A stretch of DNA of 43,416 nt from contig SICS01000005.1 in NCBI GenBank assembly GCA_009691305.1, positions 1 to 43,416 of the forward strand, given 5' to 3'. Made by a program: the position numbers and the translations under genes. This document shows, in pieces, positions 1 to 9,739 of this stretch (position 1 is the stretch's first letter; each line of letters starts with the position of its first letter). The notes beneath the pieces were generated by a model, which was not told the DNA's origin, searched no databases, and was given only the letters and a program-made list of their open reading frames with translations. This DNA comes from Candidatus Peribacteria bacterium. Lineage in GTDB: Bacteria; Patescibacteriota; Gracilibacteria; Peribacterales; Peribacteraceae.

Positions 1-6
1 TTGCAT

Positions 7-81
7 TGGGGAGTAGCCAAGCGGTAAGGCAACGGGCTCTGAACCCGTCACGCGGGGGTTCGAATCCCTCCTCCCCAGCCA
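7..81 (+). tRNA. tRNA-Gln (anticodon CTG), CCA encoded
   Basis: Acceptor stem TGGGGAG/CTCCCCA, anticodon stem ACGGG-CTCTGAA-CCCGT, T-arm GGGGGTTCGAATCCCTC, discriminator G then CCA. Confidence 0.93.
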
Positions 82-102
82 CGTCAGCTTAAGCTGACGT
101 GG
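79..102. repeat. 24-nt perfect palindrome starting at the tRNA CCA end
   Basis: CCACGTCAGCTTAAGCTGACGTGG read directly. Confidence 0.85.
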
Positions 103-184
103 CCAGCCACTCTTCCATTTTGGAGTGCCGTTCGATTTCGGGTGCCTGAACTCCATGCTAAAACAAATAATGCAGTTATAAGTT

Positions 185-802
185 TCAACTTACGACAACA
201 CCCCACTCTTTTAGCTGCTGAAGCAACGGTGCCAAATTATTCTTAACATCGTCATGCAAAAATGTATGGAATCCCATTTCTGCGGGAATGACTAGATTTC
301 TTTCCTGATTGTCGATGAAAACGCATTCGGTGGCACTAGACTCCGCGACTCGCAAAGCTTCCTCAAAGATGCGTGGCTCGTTTTTTCGCGTTCCTACATT
401 CGCCGAAAGAATGAGAATTGGGAAAAGTTTATCCAGTTTCATTTCTTTTGTAAGTGTCTGAAATCGTTCCTTGGAGTTATCAGTAATTATTCCTATTTTG
501 TACTTTTCCTTTAGTGCCTCGCAAAGTTGGAACATTTGCCCATTTTTTCGAGCGTTTTTTAAAGCATCAGGCAGTAAACCTATATCTATTTGCGTCCCTA
601 AACATGTACAAAAATCATCCCAAATATCGGCATGCTTTGCTTTGCCCAAAAGCAATTGAGAATGGTGCGCTCGATAGCAACGGTATAAGTCATCAAATGA
701 AAGTTTGGGGACTGCCTTTTGAAGACTTTTACATATAGTGCCAGAACCGTTTCTGTCGGTCGTCAGCACGCCATCAAAATCGAAGAATAGTGTTTTGATC
801 AA
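185..802 (-). CDS. HAD-superfamily hydrolase
   Basis: N-terminal FFDFDGVL (DxDxV/T motif), later ITDNS and FIDNQERN motifs; TTG start. Confidence 0.85.
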   Translation of the reverse strand: MIKTLFFDFDGVLTTDRNGSGTICKSLQKAVPKLSFDDLYRCYRAHHSQLLLGKAKHADIWDDFCTCLGTQIDIGLLPDALKNARKNGQMFQLCEALKEKYKIGIITDNSKERFQTLTKEMKLDKLFPILILSANVGTRKNEPRIFEEALRVAESSATECVFIDNQERNLVIPAEMGFHTFLHDDVKNNLAPLLQQLKEWGVVVS

Positions 803-909
803 AGTTAAAAGATTCTATCAGAAATAACGATCTGCCTCAGATTCAAATCTATTTTCTTCCAATACTCCCGGTCATTTATAATCGAAATAATACTGTTTGA
901 ATTGGTCAG

Positions 910-1137
910 TCATCGCAATTGGAAGCCAAAATATGATTTTATAGATTCCAGCCTTCGCTTTCGAGCTTCCCACTTCGCCTCTGGGCTACGAGGGACAGGT
1001 CGGTTGGCAGGCCAACAGCTTTCCATCATTTTGGCATACCGCTGAATGACGTTCCGAACAAAGGTCCTCGCCATCTCATCAACCGGAATAGTACTTGGTT
1101 TGTGCTCCCCCGCACGCTTCATTCCTTTTGCACACAC
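910..1137 (-). CDS. hypothetical 75-aa basic protein
   Basis: ORF overlapping the 3' end of the upstream gene by 19 nt; no family recognised. Confidence 0.35.
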   Translation of the reverse strand: MCAKGMKRAGEHKPSTIPVDEMARTFVRNVIQRYAKMMESCWPANRPVPRSPEAKWEARKRRLESIKSYFGFQLR

Positions 1138-2981
1138 GTCACCTCTGTCGTTGCTTCGTCGGGGAAGAGTGATCCTGTGAGCAGCGAATACACACCTCCT
1201 GTTTCTATTCCATCACGCGCTGCAGGACAAATGAAGCTGATGTTTTTGGAAGTCTCCACGACTCCTGATCCAAGAGAGTCATTATACGTACAGGGGATAC
1301 CGCTCTGTAACGCTCTGCTCCCTTCACAGATACGGACGACCTGAGCGACGCTTTTTGCGGGGATGTTGCACTTCAGTCGTACTTTGGTGCCCGGAACGCA
1401 TTCATGAAGTATTTTCGCATTTTTGAGACCACAGTTCCTGAGAGGCCCAAAGAGCCCTTCGCGGCATGTGTCCGTAACATAGCTCTCTCCCTTCTCAGGA
1501 ATGTGCACGTTGTAGGAGATAGTGTTGTTTTCTTTCCACGCTGAGTACTGCTCACAGACAGGTCGGTCGACCGGATCGCCATGCTTGGTCTTGAGAGATG
1601 TGCGCTCGAACTTCTGTCTGCCCTGGGCATTTTTCTTGAGTGTGCCCTCGCATAGCAGTCCCTCAGGATTCGTCGTAAAGGAAAGCGGGAGATCCCGATT
1701 CGGCTTCACGTCGGAAATATCGAGCCATTGGCATTCGAGGCCCATCTTATATTCGTCGATCCATCCGACAGCATCGCCCTGGTCGATGCAATCGACGAAA
1801 TCATGATGAAGCGGGCTGAGCTCATGGTTCCAGACCCTCCCGGACGGCTGGAGACAGAATGCATTCTTATGCGACACCGTATCCGATCCGTTGCCCACCG
1901 TGAAAGAACCGTACTCTGAGAAGTGATAGTGCCCATGACATGCGCTGAACTCGAAAACACCGTGCTGGGAAAGTACTGTACCGCTGTGCGTATTGAAGTA
2001 GTCGACTCGGCCGATCTCCAGCGGCTTCGCTCCAACATTGATGTCGCCGGTCGGGAATTGCAGCAAGTGCCGCCAACCGGTTCCACCGACGCAGGACTCT
2101 ACGATTGTGCAGGAATTCTCCGGAATGTAGCGGTAATTGAACCGGTGTTTCACGAACTCTTCCATCGATGGTACAAGGTCCGGCCCCTCCGGGTTCGTCA
2201 CTTTCCCGATTCGCACCGCATCGGCGATCGTGGCATCCCACGGCAGACGTTCAAAGCGCATGGACGTATCGATTTTCCCGATGCCCGACATGAGCGCCTG
2301 CGGACATGACAACGTCGGCAATGCAGTCTGGTGGCAACCGGTATTGGTCAGTTTTTGTTCGGTGCGGCAGCGTTGATTAAAAAAGAGATCCACTTCCTCG
2401 GCGTCAAAACTGTTCGGGGGAAATTGAGACTCATTCATGCACGCAAATCCCGTACGTTGGAACACGAATTCCGGATCGACAGGAAACTGGAACGGTTCGT
2501 CCCATATACCACCGATCTGTCCCAGCTCAGTGATGGAGATGCCGGGCGAATCCGTATCTGTCAGCAAGACACCGGAAAAGGCATACGAGACCGTCACCGT
2601 GTCGTGACCGTTGATTGTCTCTCGCTTGGGTTCTGTACGGATCGCGATACTCCACAGTTGTTCGGGCGGAAGCGGAGACTGTTTCTTCATTCCCGTGCCA
2701 CCGAAGTTCAACCGGTGTGACGTGAGGCGGATTTGCCGAATGGCTCTGTCTTTCCAGAAGGACTCGGATTTTGTTTTGAGCTTCCCCACCAAGCGTTCGC
2801 GCTGATTGAAAGACAATTCATCCAGAACCACACCGACCGTGCTCTCCATGCTCGTTCTCATGAGCGCTGCCGGGTCTGGAATCACGGGAACGGGCGATTC
2901 AGTGATTGTGGGTCCGCCGCAGGAAACCAGCGCCAGAACGAAGAGAATGCTAAAGGCCGAACTGCGTGTGGCAACGCGCAT
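1119..2981 (-). CDS. lysyl oxidase-like secreted lipoprotein
   Basis: Lipobox LVSCGG; copper motif CHGHYHFSEYGSF; SHKNAFCLQP and GWIDEYKMGLECQWLDISDV match the LOX LTQ Lys/Tyr regions. Start at internal Met (RVATRSS) preferred: TACCCT-N6-ATG. Confidence 0.8.
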   Translation of the reverse strand: MRVATRSSAFSILFVLALVSCGGPTITESPVPVIPDPAALMRTSMESTVGVVLDELSFNQRERLVGKLKTKSESFWKDRAIRQIRLTSHRLNFGGTGMKKQSPLPPEQLWSIAIRTEPKRETINGHDTVTVSYAFSGVLLTDTDSPGISITELGQIGGIWDEPFQFPVDPEFVFQRTGFACMNESQFPPNSFDAEEVDLFFNQRCRTEQKLTNTGCHQTALPTLSCPQALMSGIGKIDTSMRFERLPWDATIADAVRIGKVTNPEGPDLVPSMEEFVKHRFNYRYIPENSCTIVESCVGGTGWRHLLQFPTGDINVGAKPLEIGRVDYFNTHSGTVLSQHGVFEFSACHGHYHFSEYGSFTVGNGSDTVSHKNAFCLQPSGRVWNHELSPLHHDFVDCIDQGDAVGWIDEYKMGLECQWLDISDVKPNRDLPLSFTTNPEGLLCEGTLKKNAQGRQKFERTSLKTKHGDPVDRPVCEQYSAWKENNTISYNVHIPEKGESYVTDTCREGLFGPLRNCGLKNAKILHECVPGTKVRLKCNIPAKSVAQVVRICEGSRALQSGIPCTYNDSLGSGVVETSKNISFICPAARDGIETGGVYSLLTGSLFPDEATTEVTCVQKE

Positions 2982-2985
2982 GCGG

Positions 2986-3597
2986 TCAGGGTATCTGAGG
3001 AAAGGGGTTGGTCCAATCACTCAATTCTTCTTCCGTCTGAACATACCCACGGTACTCGATCGTCATGCCTCGATGTATGGAAAGGTGCAGATGTTTTCGT
3101 TCACCATCTGTTTCGGTACTAAAGCCTTTTCCGAGGTTTCCAATCCTTCCTCCTGTCGAAAGATCTACTCCGGAGCGAAGCGAAACGGAGTCGATAGACA
3201 AGTGTCCGTACAGGACGGTGACCGGTTCATTCTCATAGGTGCAATCCTGAATGAGAACTCCACCATATCCTTTCACCCATCCGGTAAAGCGGACTTTCCC
3301 GCTGCAAATTGAAAAAATTTCGACATCGGTATCTTGTTCGTTCAGGAATGTCTCAAAATCCGTTCCTGTGTGATATCCACTGAAACGCTCAGGTTGAACG
3401 GGTGAGGTTGTCGGTGAGATGGAGATTCGAAAAGGCTTCTTTGTGACACGTGTCTCTGCGTTGCTGATAGGGGAGACGACGTCTGCACGTGTACTCGCTG
3501 AAGAAGGCATCTCACCATTCGGAAGAACGGTGGGATGGTCTACGAGCGCACAACCCGCAAGCAAGAGAAGAAAGCCAATGAAGCTACGTGTCCGCAT
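2986..3597 (-). CDS. M23-family metallopeptidase, lipoprotein
   Basis: LLLAGC lipobox; HTGTDF and KHLHLSIH zinc-ligand motifs. Confidence 0.8.
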   Translation of the reverse strand: MRTRSFIGFLLLLAGCALVDHPTVLPNGEMPSSASTRADVVSPISNAETRVTKKPFRISISPTTSPVQPERFSGYHTGTDFETFLNEQDTDVEIFSICSGKVRFTGWVKGYGGVLIQDCTYENEPVTVLYGHLSIDSVSLRSGVDLSTGGRIGNLGKGFSTETDGERKHLHLSIHRGMTIEYRGYVQTEEELSDWTNPFPQIP

Positions 3598-3717
3598 ACC
3601 GATATCCTAGTCTAGCAAGCACAGGGCTGCTTCGATGCATGAACGGTGCGTAGACAGCGCGGAGTAACGAGATTTTAGGCTAGCCATAGCCCAGAAAACG
3701 TCCTATACTCTTCTCCC

Positions 3718-5094
3718 ATGAAGGCACTGCGTCTCTTGCCCGTCGGCCTCCTCCTCGTCACATCCGTCGCGTTTGCTGCCACGGCGCAGGACCAGAAGGC
3801 CGATCCCGCTTTGCGGCAGTTGTTTTTGACGCAATTGCAGGCCAAGACGCCCGATGAGGCACTCGACAAGCACATTGAGACCGAACGGTTGCGCGTGCGG
3901 AAGGCCGAACTGGCGGAACTTAACGCTCTCGTGGCATCGGCGAACGCCGAGGACGACGAGACCGCCCAGCCGGCGACCGTGCTCCAGAAACAATCAGCGC
4001 TTGTGGAGATTTTGTTGGCGCGGAAGCAGGAGACGACGGTCGACATCGATTTGCTCGGCGAGGATGGGGTCGCGCTGGATCAGAATATGGCCGATGCCAA
4101 AGGTGCCGCACTCGACGGTGCCCGGCGCAGGAAAGCCGAACTACTCTCACAGAATGCCGTTCTGGAGGAGAGGCTTTCGGCGACTGTCGAGGTTCTTGCC
4201 CAGCAGGAAGATCGTCTGCAACGCCTTACCGCGCAGGAGCGTTACGCGAACTTTGCGGGAGTCCTCCAGGTGGCGATGTACGTAGCTATCCTGTTCTTCA
4301 TCATCATGGTGGAGCGGCTTGTCCGCCGCCGCCTGATCGTCCGCATTCGTGACCGCAACCGCCGCTACTTCGTCGTCAAAATCTTCACTGGCACTGTGTA
4401 CGTGCTGACGATCGGCTGGATCCTCTACCGTGTCTCGGGCAATTATCCGGGCTTCGTTACCTCGTTCGCTATCGTCGGTGCGGGTATTGCCGTGGCACTG
4501 CAGTCGATCATCAAGGACATCGTCGGGTGGTTCATCATCGTGCAGAAGCGGCTGTTCCGCATCGGGCAGCGCGTCACCATCGGCGGATTCACGGGCGACG
4601 TCGCCGACATCAGTCTGCTTCGGACCACTCTTGTGGAAGTGAACAACTCCATCGCCCCCGATATCGCGCGCGTTGGACAGCCGCTCTATCTGCCCAATTC
4701 TATGGTGCTTGAGGGGCCCGTCCTCAACTACCACGCCACGTCCGATTTCATGGAGGCCGAAATTCCCGTGACTGTCACCTTTAGCAGCGATTGGAAGAAG
4801 GCCGAACAGATCCTCCAGAATATTCTCCGCGACGAGGTCGGCAAGTATGTGGAGCGCGCGCGTGAGCAGCATGCATATCGCACTGCGCATTTCTTCGCGA
4901 GCCAGGAACCGCCCGAGCCGCGCGTGTTTGTGGAACTTGCATCCGACGGTGTCTTCTTCCTGTTGCGGTTTCAGATTCCCATCGGCAGCAAGCGCAGCAT
5001 CATCTCGTCCATTGCGCGGAAGATCCTCGAACAGTTCTCCTCGTCTACGCCTAAAATCGACCTCGCGTACAAGACGATGCAGCTTGTCCAATAA
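3718..5094 (+). CDS. mechanosensitive ion channel, MscS family
   Basis: Signal peptide, coiled region, TM helices and MscS core (AIVGAGIAVALQSIIKDIVGWFIIVQKRLFRIGQRVTIGGFTGDV). Confidence 0.85.
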   Translation: MKALRLLPVGLLLVTSVAFAATAQDQKADPALRQLFLTQLQAKTPDEALDKHIETERLRVRKAELAELNALVASANAEDDETAQPATVLQKQSALVEILLARKQETTVDIDLLGEDGVALDQNMADAKGAALDGARRRKAELLSQNAVLEERLSATVEVLAQQEDRLQRLTAQERYANFAGVLQVAMYVAILFFIIMVERLVRRRLIVRIRDRNRRYFVVKIFTGTVYVLTIGWILYRVSGNYPGFVTSFAIVGAGIAVALQSIIKDIVGWFIIVQKRLFRIGQRVTIGGFTGDVADISLLRTTLVEVNNSIAPDIARVGQPLYLPNSMVLEGPVLNYHATSDFMEAEIPVTVTFSSDWKKAEQILQNILRDEVGKYVERAREQHAYRTAHFFASQEPPEPRVFVELASDGVFFLLRFQIPIGSKRSIISSIARKILEQFSSSTPKIDLAYKTMQLVQ

Positions 5095-5508
5095 TCAGGT
5101 GGCCAATTTGCCCGCGCTCTTCTCCCACTCCCGCAGGAGATCGATGGCCTTCGCGACGTTCTCGACCCGGACGTATACCATGGCCTCTTTTCCGCACGTG
5201 GTCGCGTAGATCATGCGGATGTTGATGCCTTTGGCGGCGCAGGAGCGCCCGATGTTGGCGATGACGCCCGTCGAATTGCGGACCTTGAGGGCAATCACCT
5301 CCGATGTCGTCACAGCACCCAGATCCTTGAGCAGAAGTTTTGCCGTTTCGACGTCATCCACGATCAGGTGGATGATTGAGTGTGTGGGGCCTTCACTGCA
5401 ACTGATGGCGTCGATGTTGATATCGGACGACCGCAATTTATCTCCCACCTTTGCGAGTGAGCTGGGGATATTCGGCATCGTGATGTTCACCTGTCCGACG
5501 ATCTGCAT
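5095..5508 (-). CDS. ACT-domain protein (aspartokinase regulatory-domain-like)
   Basis: Two ACT-like repeats, e.g. IPSSLAKVGDKLRSSDINIDAIS and STGVIANIGRSCAAKGINIRMIYA. Confidence 0.7.
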   Translation of the reverse strand: MQIVGQVNITMPNIPSSLAKVGDKLRSSDINIDAISCSEGPTHSIIHLIVDDVETAKLLLKDLGAVTTSEVIALKVRNSTGVIANIGRSCAAKGINIRMIYATTCGKEAMVYVRVENVAKAIDLLREWEKSAGKLAT

Positions 5509-5583
5509 GGTTTGCGGAAAAATAGTGGCGATAGTCTAAGGATCTCCGGCGCGAACGCAAGATGACACGCTCTGCCGCGGGCG

Positions 5584-6201
5584 TCATTGGATAGGTCGTT
5601 CTTCGGACTTCAGCATGCGGACAAGCGGGACGACTTGGACCCCTTTGGTCCGAATGCCGGGGACGAGGCAGATGGGCCCCCTGAGCCGATATGCACTGAA
5701 AATGGTGATCGTATTCGATTCTGCCGTTTTGGCGGCCTTGCCGATCGTGCAGACCATCTGCGACGGCACTTCGACGGTCGATTCCGTCATGAGATCTGCG
5801 ACGATCATCTGTCCTGATTTGCGGATCTTGGTCACGAAGGGCCGGATGCTGTCTCGGCCGGAGAATGTTTCGCCGTTGATCTCGACCCAGAGGTTCTCCG
5901 CATCCATAAAGAACGTCGCCCGATACCGTTCACCTGTCTCGTCATCCACGAAGACCAGTTCCTTCCCGACGATGTCCCCGTCAGGCGATGTGCTGAAGAG
6001 GTTGCCGATGTCCACCGCTTCCGTCGATTCTCCGGAGCTGCGATAGGCCAGATACCCCACAGCAGAGACGGCCATGGCCGATCCCACGAAGAGGGCTCTC
6101 AGGGTTTTCTGGAGCCAAGATGACGTTTGTTGCACTGCTGGTTTCTTCTCCGCAACCCTTTCGGGTATCGCGGGCATCGAAGAATGCTCCGGATTCGTCA
6201 T
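5584..6201 (-). CDS. hypothetical single-TM membrane-anchored protein
   Basis: 205-aa ORF with N-terminal TM (ALFVGSAMAVSAVGYLAY); TAGAGT-N9-ATG. Confidence 0.6.
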   Translation of the reverse strand: MTNPEHSSMPAIPERVAEKKPAVQQTSSWLQKTLRALFVGSAMAVSAVGYLAYRSSGESTEAVDIGNLFSTSPDGDIVGKELVFVDDETGERYRATFFMDAENLWVEINGETFSGRDSIRPFVTKIRKSGQMIVADLMTESTVEVPSQMVCTIGKAAKTAESNTITIFSAYRLRGPICLVPGIRTKGVQVVPLVRMLKSEERPIQ

Positions 6202-6312
6202 TAACCCTGCACTCTACTCCGGCATCCACCGTGCAACAGGAAATAGTAGGATGAAGTGCGGACAAGAGCCTGCAGAGCTACACAATCACCCTTCCACGGG
6301 CTCAGGGTCAGC

Positions 6313-7371
6313 TCAGGCGGACCACGTCACCGTCCCTTCGAACGTCACTTTCCCATTTCCTTTCACGATGTTCCCGATCGGATAACAGTCATGGCTCTGC
6401 TTCTTGATGTGCGACTGAATTTTCTCCGCACTTTTCGCATCGACGATGAGCGTCAGCCCGACGCCCATGTTGTACGTCCTGAGCATTTCGGCGTCGGCGA
6501 TCTCCCCCGCGTCGCGGATTGCTGTGAAGATGGGCAAGACTCGCAGTGAGCTGAGGTCGATCGTCGCGTTGACGGACTTCGGCAGAATGCGCTCCAGGTT
6601 CCCTTCGATCCCGCTGCCGGTGATGTGCGCCATGCCGTGCAGTCCACTGTCGCCCAGGATTCCCTTCACCGTTTTGTAGAAGCAGAGGTGGGGGAGGAGG
6701 ATGGCATCGAGGAACGACATTTGATCAACTTTTGTATTCAGTATTTCTGGCTTCTCCTTCATCAATCTCCGTACAAGTGAGTATCCATTTGTATGGAGGC
6801 CGTTGCTTGCGATTGCTAGAACCACGTCACCGTCTTTGACCTTGCTGCCGTCGATGACCTTCGCTTTCTCCACCACGCCGACGATGCTTGCAGTGAGGAT
6901 GTACGTCCCTTCTGGGATCACGCCCGGCTGCTCGGAGGTCTCTCCGCCGGTGAGCACGCACTCCTGCGCGGTGCATGCGGCGGCCACGCCCGCGACGATG
7001 CGCTTAACGATGTTCTTGTCCAACTTTCCGCAGATCACAGCGTCCTGCATGGCGAGCGGCTTCGCGCCCATGACGATGATGTCGTTGATGAGGTGGTTGA
7101 CCATGTCTGCGCAGATCGATTCCACGCGGTCATGCTGGAAGGCGAGCAGCTGTTTGCTGCCCGGCTCCTCGGTCTTCATCACGAGCACGGGGTGCTCGTA
7201 CTCCGGGAACTTCCCATCGTAGAGCGTCGCGAAAGCGCCGACGGAATTGAGCACGCGCTTGTCATCGGTCTTGAGTGTCCGTTCCACGTCCAAGAGCACT
7301 TCATCCTTGGCCGCGATGTCGACGCCTGAGGAAGCGTATGTGAACGAGGAAGGTTTTTTCTGCTTCTCCAT
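6313..7371 (-). CDS. purM: phosphoribosylformylglycinamidine cyclo-ligase
   Basis: Full-length AIR synthetase motifs (YASSGVDI, GGETSEQPGV, SNGLHTNGYSLVR). Confidence 0.9.
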   Translation of the reverse strand: MEKQKKPSSFTYASSGVDIAAKDEVLLDVERTLKTDDKRVLNSVGAFATLYDGKFPEYEHPVLVMKTEEPGSKQLLAFQHDRVESICADMVNHLINDIIVMGAKPLAMQDAVICGKLDKNIVKRIVAGVAAACTAQECVLTGGETSEQPGVIPEGTYILTASIVGVVEKAKVIDGSKVKDGDVVLAIASNGLHTNGYSLVRRLMKEKPEILNTKVDQMSFLDAILLPHLCFYKTVKGILGDSGLHGMAHITGSGIEGNLERILPKSVNATIDLSSLRVLPIFTAIRDAGEIADAEMLRTYNMGVGLTLIVDAKSAEKIQSHIKKQSHDCYPIGNIVKGNGKVTFEGTVTWSA

Positions 7372-7437
7372 GTGTGAAGTATAGGGCTAGGGCTAGGGAT
7401 AGAGAAGACGATGTCATGGTGAGCGGAGCGAACCATA

Positions 7438-7490
7438 GGCCGCGGTACATGCCTGAATTCCCGCGCCCGCGAAGGGGCGCTGCTATGGCC
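7438..7490. repeat. family-A GC-rich double-hairpin element (partial)
   Basis: GCGGTAC...CCGCGCCCGCGAAGGGGCGCTGCT; shares the right arm of 22641-22706. Confidence 0.7.
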
Positions 7491-8278
7491 TAGCCCTCAG
7501 AATGGATCGCCGTCACCTTCACTTTCCGGTGCGATTGGGGATGCGCGTGGGTTGGGGTCTCAACCTTTTTGGCTTTGGCTTTCGACTGCTTTTCCTCGGT
7601 GTGCGCTTTCCTGTATCCACCGACGCTGTCGCGTGCGATCTTGCCGTGCTCCAGTTGTACGACGCGCATGTGCAGGAGGTCTACAAGTGCCGCGTCATGG
7701 GTGGCGATGATGACGGTGGTGCCCTCCGCGTTGATCTCCCGGAAGCTCTGGAGCACTTCCTTCGCCTGATCGGGGTCCAGGTTCTGGGTCGGTTCATCGG
7801 CCAGGAGGATCAGCGGTTTGTGGGCGATCGCCCGCGCGATGGCGGTGCGCGCCTTTTCGCCGCCCGAAAGCTCGCGCGGCAATGCATGCGCGCGAGTGCC
7901 GAGGCCCATTTGCCCCAGCAGGTCTTTGACTCGGGAGAGAATCGTATCGTCCGATGCGCCGCAGACTTCCAATGGGAACGCGATGTTCTCGGCCACCGTG
8001 CGGTTCGCCAGCAGTTTGTAATCCTGGAACACCACACCGACCCGACGGCGGAACATCTGCAGCGCCCCGGCCGGCACGCTGCGCAAATCGACGCCATCCA
8101 CGCTGATGCTGCCGCCCGTCGCGGTTTCGGCGCCCACGAGGATCGAGAGCAGCGTGGTCTTGCCCGCGCCGCTCGGCCCCGTGATGCACACGAATTCTCC
8201 GGGCGAAATCTCCAGCGAAATGCCGTCCAAGACCCGTCCATCACCATAATCTTTCGAGACTCCTTTGAGGATGATCAT
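7490..8278 (-). CDS. ftsE: ABC transporter ATP-binding protein, FtsE/LolD-like
   Basis: Walker A GPSGAGKTT, signature LSGGEKAR, Walker B ILLADEPT; FtsE-like length; no ftsX next to it. Confidence 0.7.
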   Translation of the reverse strand: MIILKGVSKDYGDGRVLDGISLEISPGEFVCITGPSGAGKTTLLSILVGAETATGGSISVDGVDLRSVPAGALQMFRRRVGVVFQDYKLLANRTVAENIAFPLEVCGASDDTILSRVKDLLGQMGLGTRAHALPRELSGGEKARTAIARAIAHKPLILLADEPTQNLDPDQAKEVLQSFREINAEGTTVIIATHDAALVDLLHMRVVQLEHGKIARDSVGGYRKAHTEEKQSKAKAKKVETPTHAHPQSHRKVKVTAIHSEG

Positions 8279-8293
8279 GGAGGTGAGTATACC

Positions 8294-8893
8294 TCACACC
8301 ATCGATTTCCTCACAACCACATACACTTCCCGACTCCGATCCCGCGTCACCTCTACTTCAACAATTTTCGGTTCCTGCCAATCCAATTTCAGTCCGCCGA
8401 AAAATTCATCAAAGTCTGCGCCACGAAAAATCTTCACCACACACTTGCCGTTCGGCTTCAGCATATCCTTCGCGATCGCGAGTGATGCGGTCGCGAGTTC
8501 CACTGATCTCCATTGATCGAGATCTTTCACGCCGCTCGTGTTGGGCGCGATGTCGCTCAGGACGAGATCAGCGTCACGTACGCCTTCCTTCCGCAGCGTC
8601 TCCCCCACGCCGTAGGTATCGGTGATGTCCATCACGAACGTCTTCACATTGTCGGCAATTGCCTCGATCGGCGTCAGGTCAAACCCATAGAGTGCCCCCG
8701 TCGGCCCCACCTCGCTTGCGGCGAACTGCAGCCAGCTCCCCGGTGCCGCTCCCAAATCGACCACGGTCATGCCCGTTTTCAGCAGCCCGAAGCGCTCATT
8801 GAGTTCCATCAGTTTATAGACCGACCGGGCACGATAGCCTTCCTTGGCCGCACGCTGCGACCATTTGTCGTTGGGAGTGTAGGGTTTCGGCAC
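8294..8893 (-). CDS. rlmE: 23S rRNA (uridine-2'-O-)-methyltransferase RlmE/FtsJ
   Basis: WSQRAAKEGYRARSVYKLMELNERFGLLKTGMTVVDLGAAPGSW. GTG start at 8893 preferred (TATCAT-N6-GTG); the longer ORF runs into a repeat. Confidence 0.85.
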   Translation of the reverse strand: MPKPYTPNDKWSQRAAKEGYRARSVYKLMELNERFGLLKTGMTVVDLGAAPGSWLQFAASEVGPTGALYGFDLTPIEAIADNVKTFVMDITDTYGVGETLRKEGVRDADLVLSDIAPNTSGVKDLDQWRSVELATASLAIAKDMLKPNGKCVVKIFRGADFDEFFGGLKLDWQEPKIVEVEVTRDRSREVYVVVRKSMV

Positions 8894-8904
8894 GTGAATA
8901 TGAT

Positions 8905-8965
8905 AGCAGCGCCCTTCCACGGGCGCGGTAATTTTCTTGATCCGCAGCCATGGAAGGCTGCTTCT
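8905..8965. repeat. family-A element (rsmG-rlmE gap)
   Basis: Reverse complement AGCAGCCTTCCATGGCTGCGGATC...TACCGCGCCCGTGGAAGGGCGCTGCT. Confidence 0.75.
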
Positions 8966-8972
8966 CTGCAAT

Positions 8973-9653
8973 TCATTTTAACGGGTTCTTCTTCGGCACT
9001 CCCACTGCGCGTGGGTACGTTCCAGAGAGCGGGGATTTCTTTTCAAAAATGAGCAGCTGCCTCTTCCCAAAGTCCCCAGGGAGATCGTAGATGTGGCTCT
9101 CCTTGAATGGGCAACGGAGGGCGTCCTGTGCTTTTTTGGAACCGGATACTTCTTTCTCCGCGTTCATGCTCTTCCAGAGGATGATTTTCCCTCCCACTTT
9201 CACGAACGGGCTCGCGTATTCGAGCAGGACGTTGATCTCTGCGACTGCCCGTGCCGTTACCACATCAAACGTTTCGCGATACTGCTTGGCATGGCCGATC
9301 ACTTCCACTCGCCCGCAGATAAGATTCACGTTCTTGAGTCCCAGAGAATCTTTGATCCGATTCACGGCATCGATCTTCTTCTGCGTCGAGTCCATGCCAG
9401 TCAGATGGGCTTCGGGAAGGCAGATGGCGAGGGGGAGCAAAGGGAAGCCGCCGCCGGTGCCGATATCGAGAATTCGGAATTCGAAATTCGGAATTCGAAA
9501 TGATTCAAAAAGTTCTACCGCTGCCGTTGAATCTAATACATTTCCAATCCAACAGCCTTCTTGCGTACGAAATGCTGACAGATTTACCTTTGCATTCTCC
9601 TCAAGAAAAACAGTAACGAGCTTGCGCAGCTGTTGTTCCTGAACGGCATCCAT
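8973..9653 (-). CDS. rsmG: 16S rRNA (guanine527-N7)-methyltransferase RsmG
   Basis: ILDIGTGGGFPLLPLAI, DSTQKKIDAVN, VTARAVAEINVLLEYA motifs. Confidence 0.85.
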   Translation of the reverse strand: MDAVQEQQLRKLVTVFLEENAKVNLSAFRTQEGCWIGNVLDSTAAVELFESFRIPNFEFRILDIGTGGGFPLLPLAICLPEAHLTGMDSTQKKIDAVNRIKDSLGLKNVNLICGRVEVIGHAKQYRETFDVVTARAVAEINVLLEYASPFVKVGGKIILWKSMNAEKEVSGSKKAQDALRCPFKESHIYDLPGDFGKRQLLIFEKKSPLSGTYPRAVGVPKKNPLK

Positions 9654-9739
9654 ATGGTCATTATTGCATGAATGTGCCATGGAATGAACGTGTGCTCATT
9701 TTCCATTTTCCATTTACAATTTTCCACTACGATGGACGT

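Noticed and set aside
4147-5091. 314-aa minus-strand ORF opposite mscS
   Set aside because: Shadow ORF; His/Asp-rich translation typical of antisense to a membrane protein gene.
7490-8278. FtsEX division operon
   Set aside because: Neighbours are purM and rlmE with no ftsX; the subunit could also be another LolD-type ATPase.
7502-8485. 327-aa plus-strand ORF opposite ftsE/rlmE
   Set aside because: Covers two recognised genes on the other strand; no domain.
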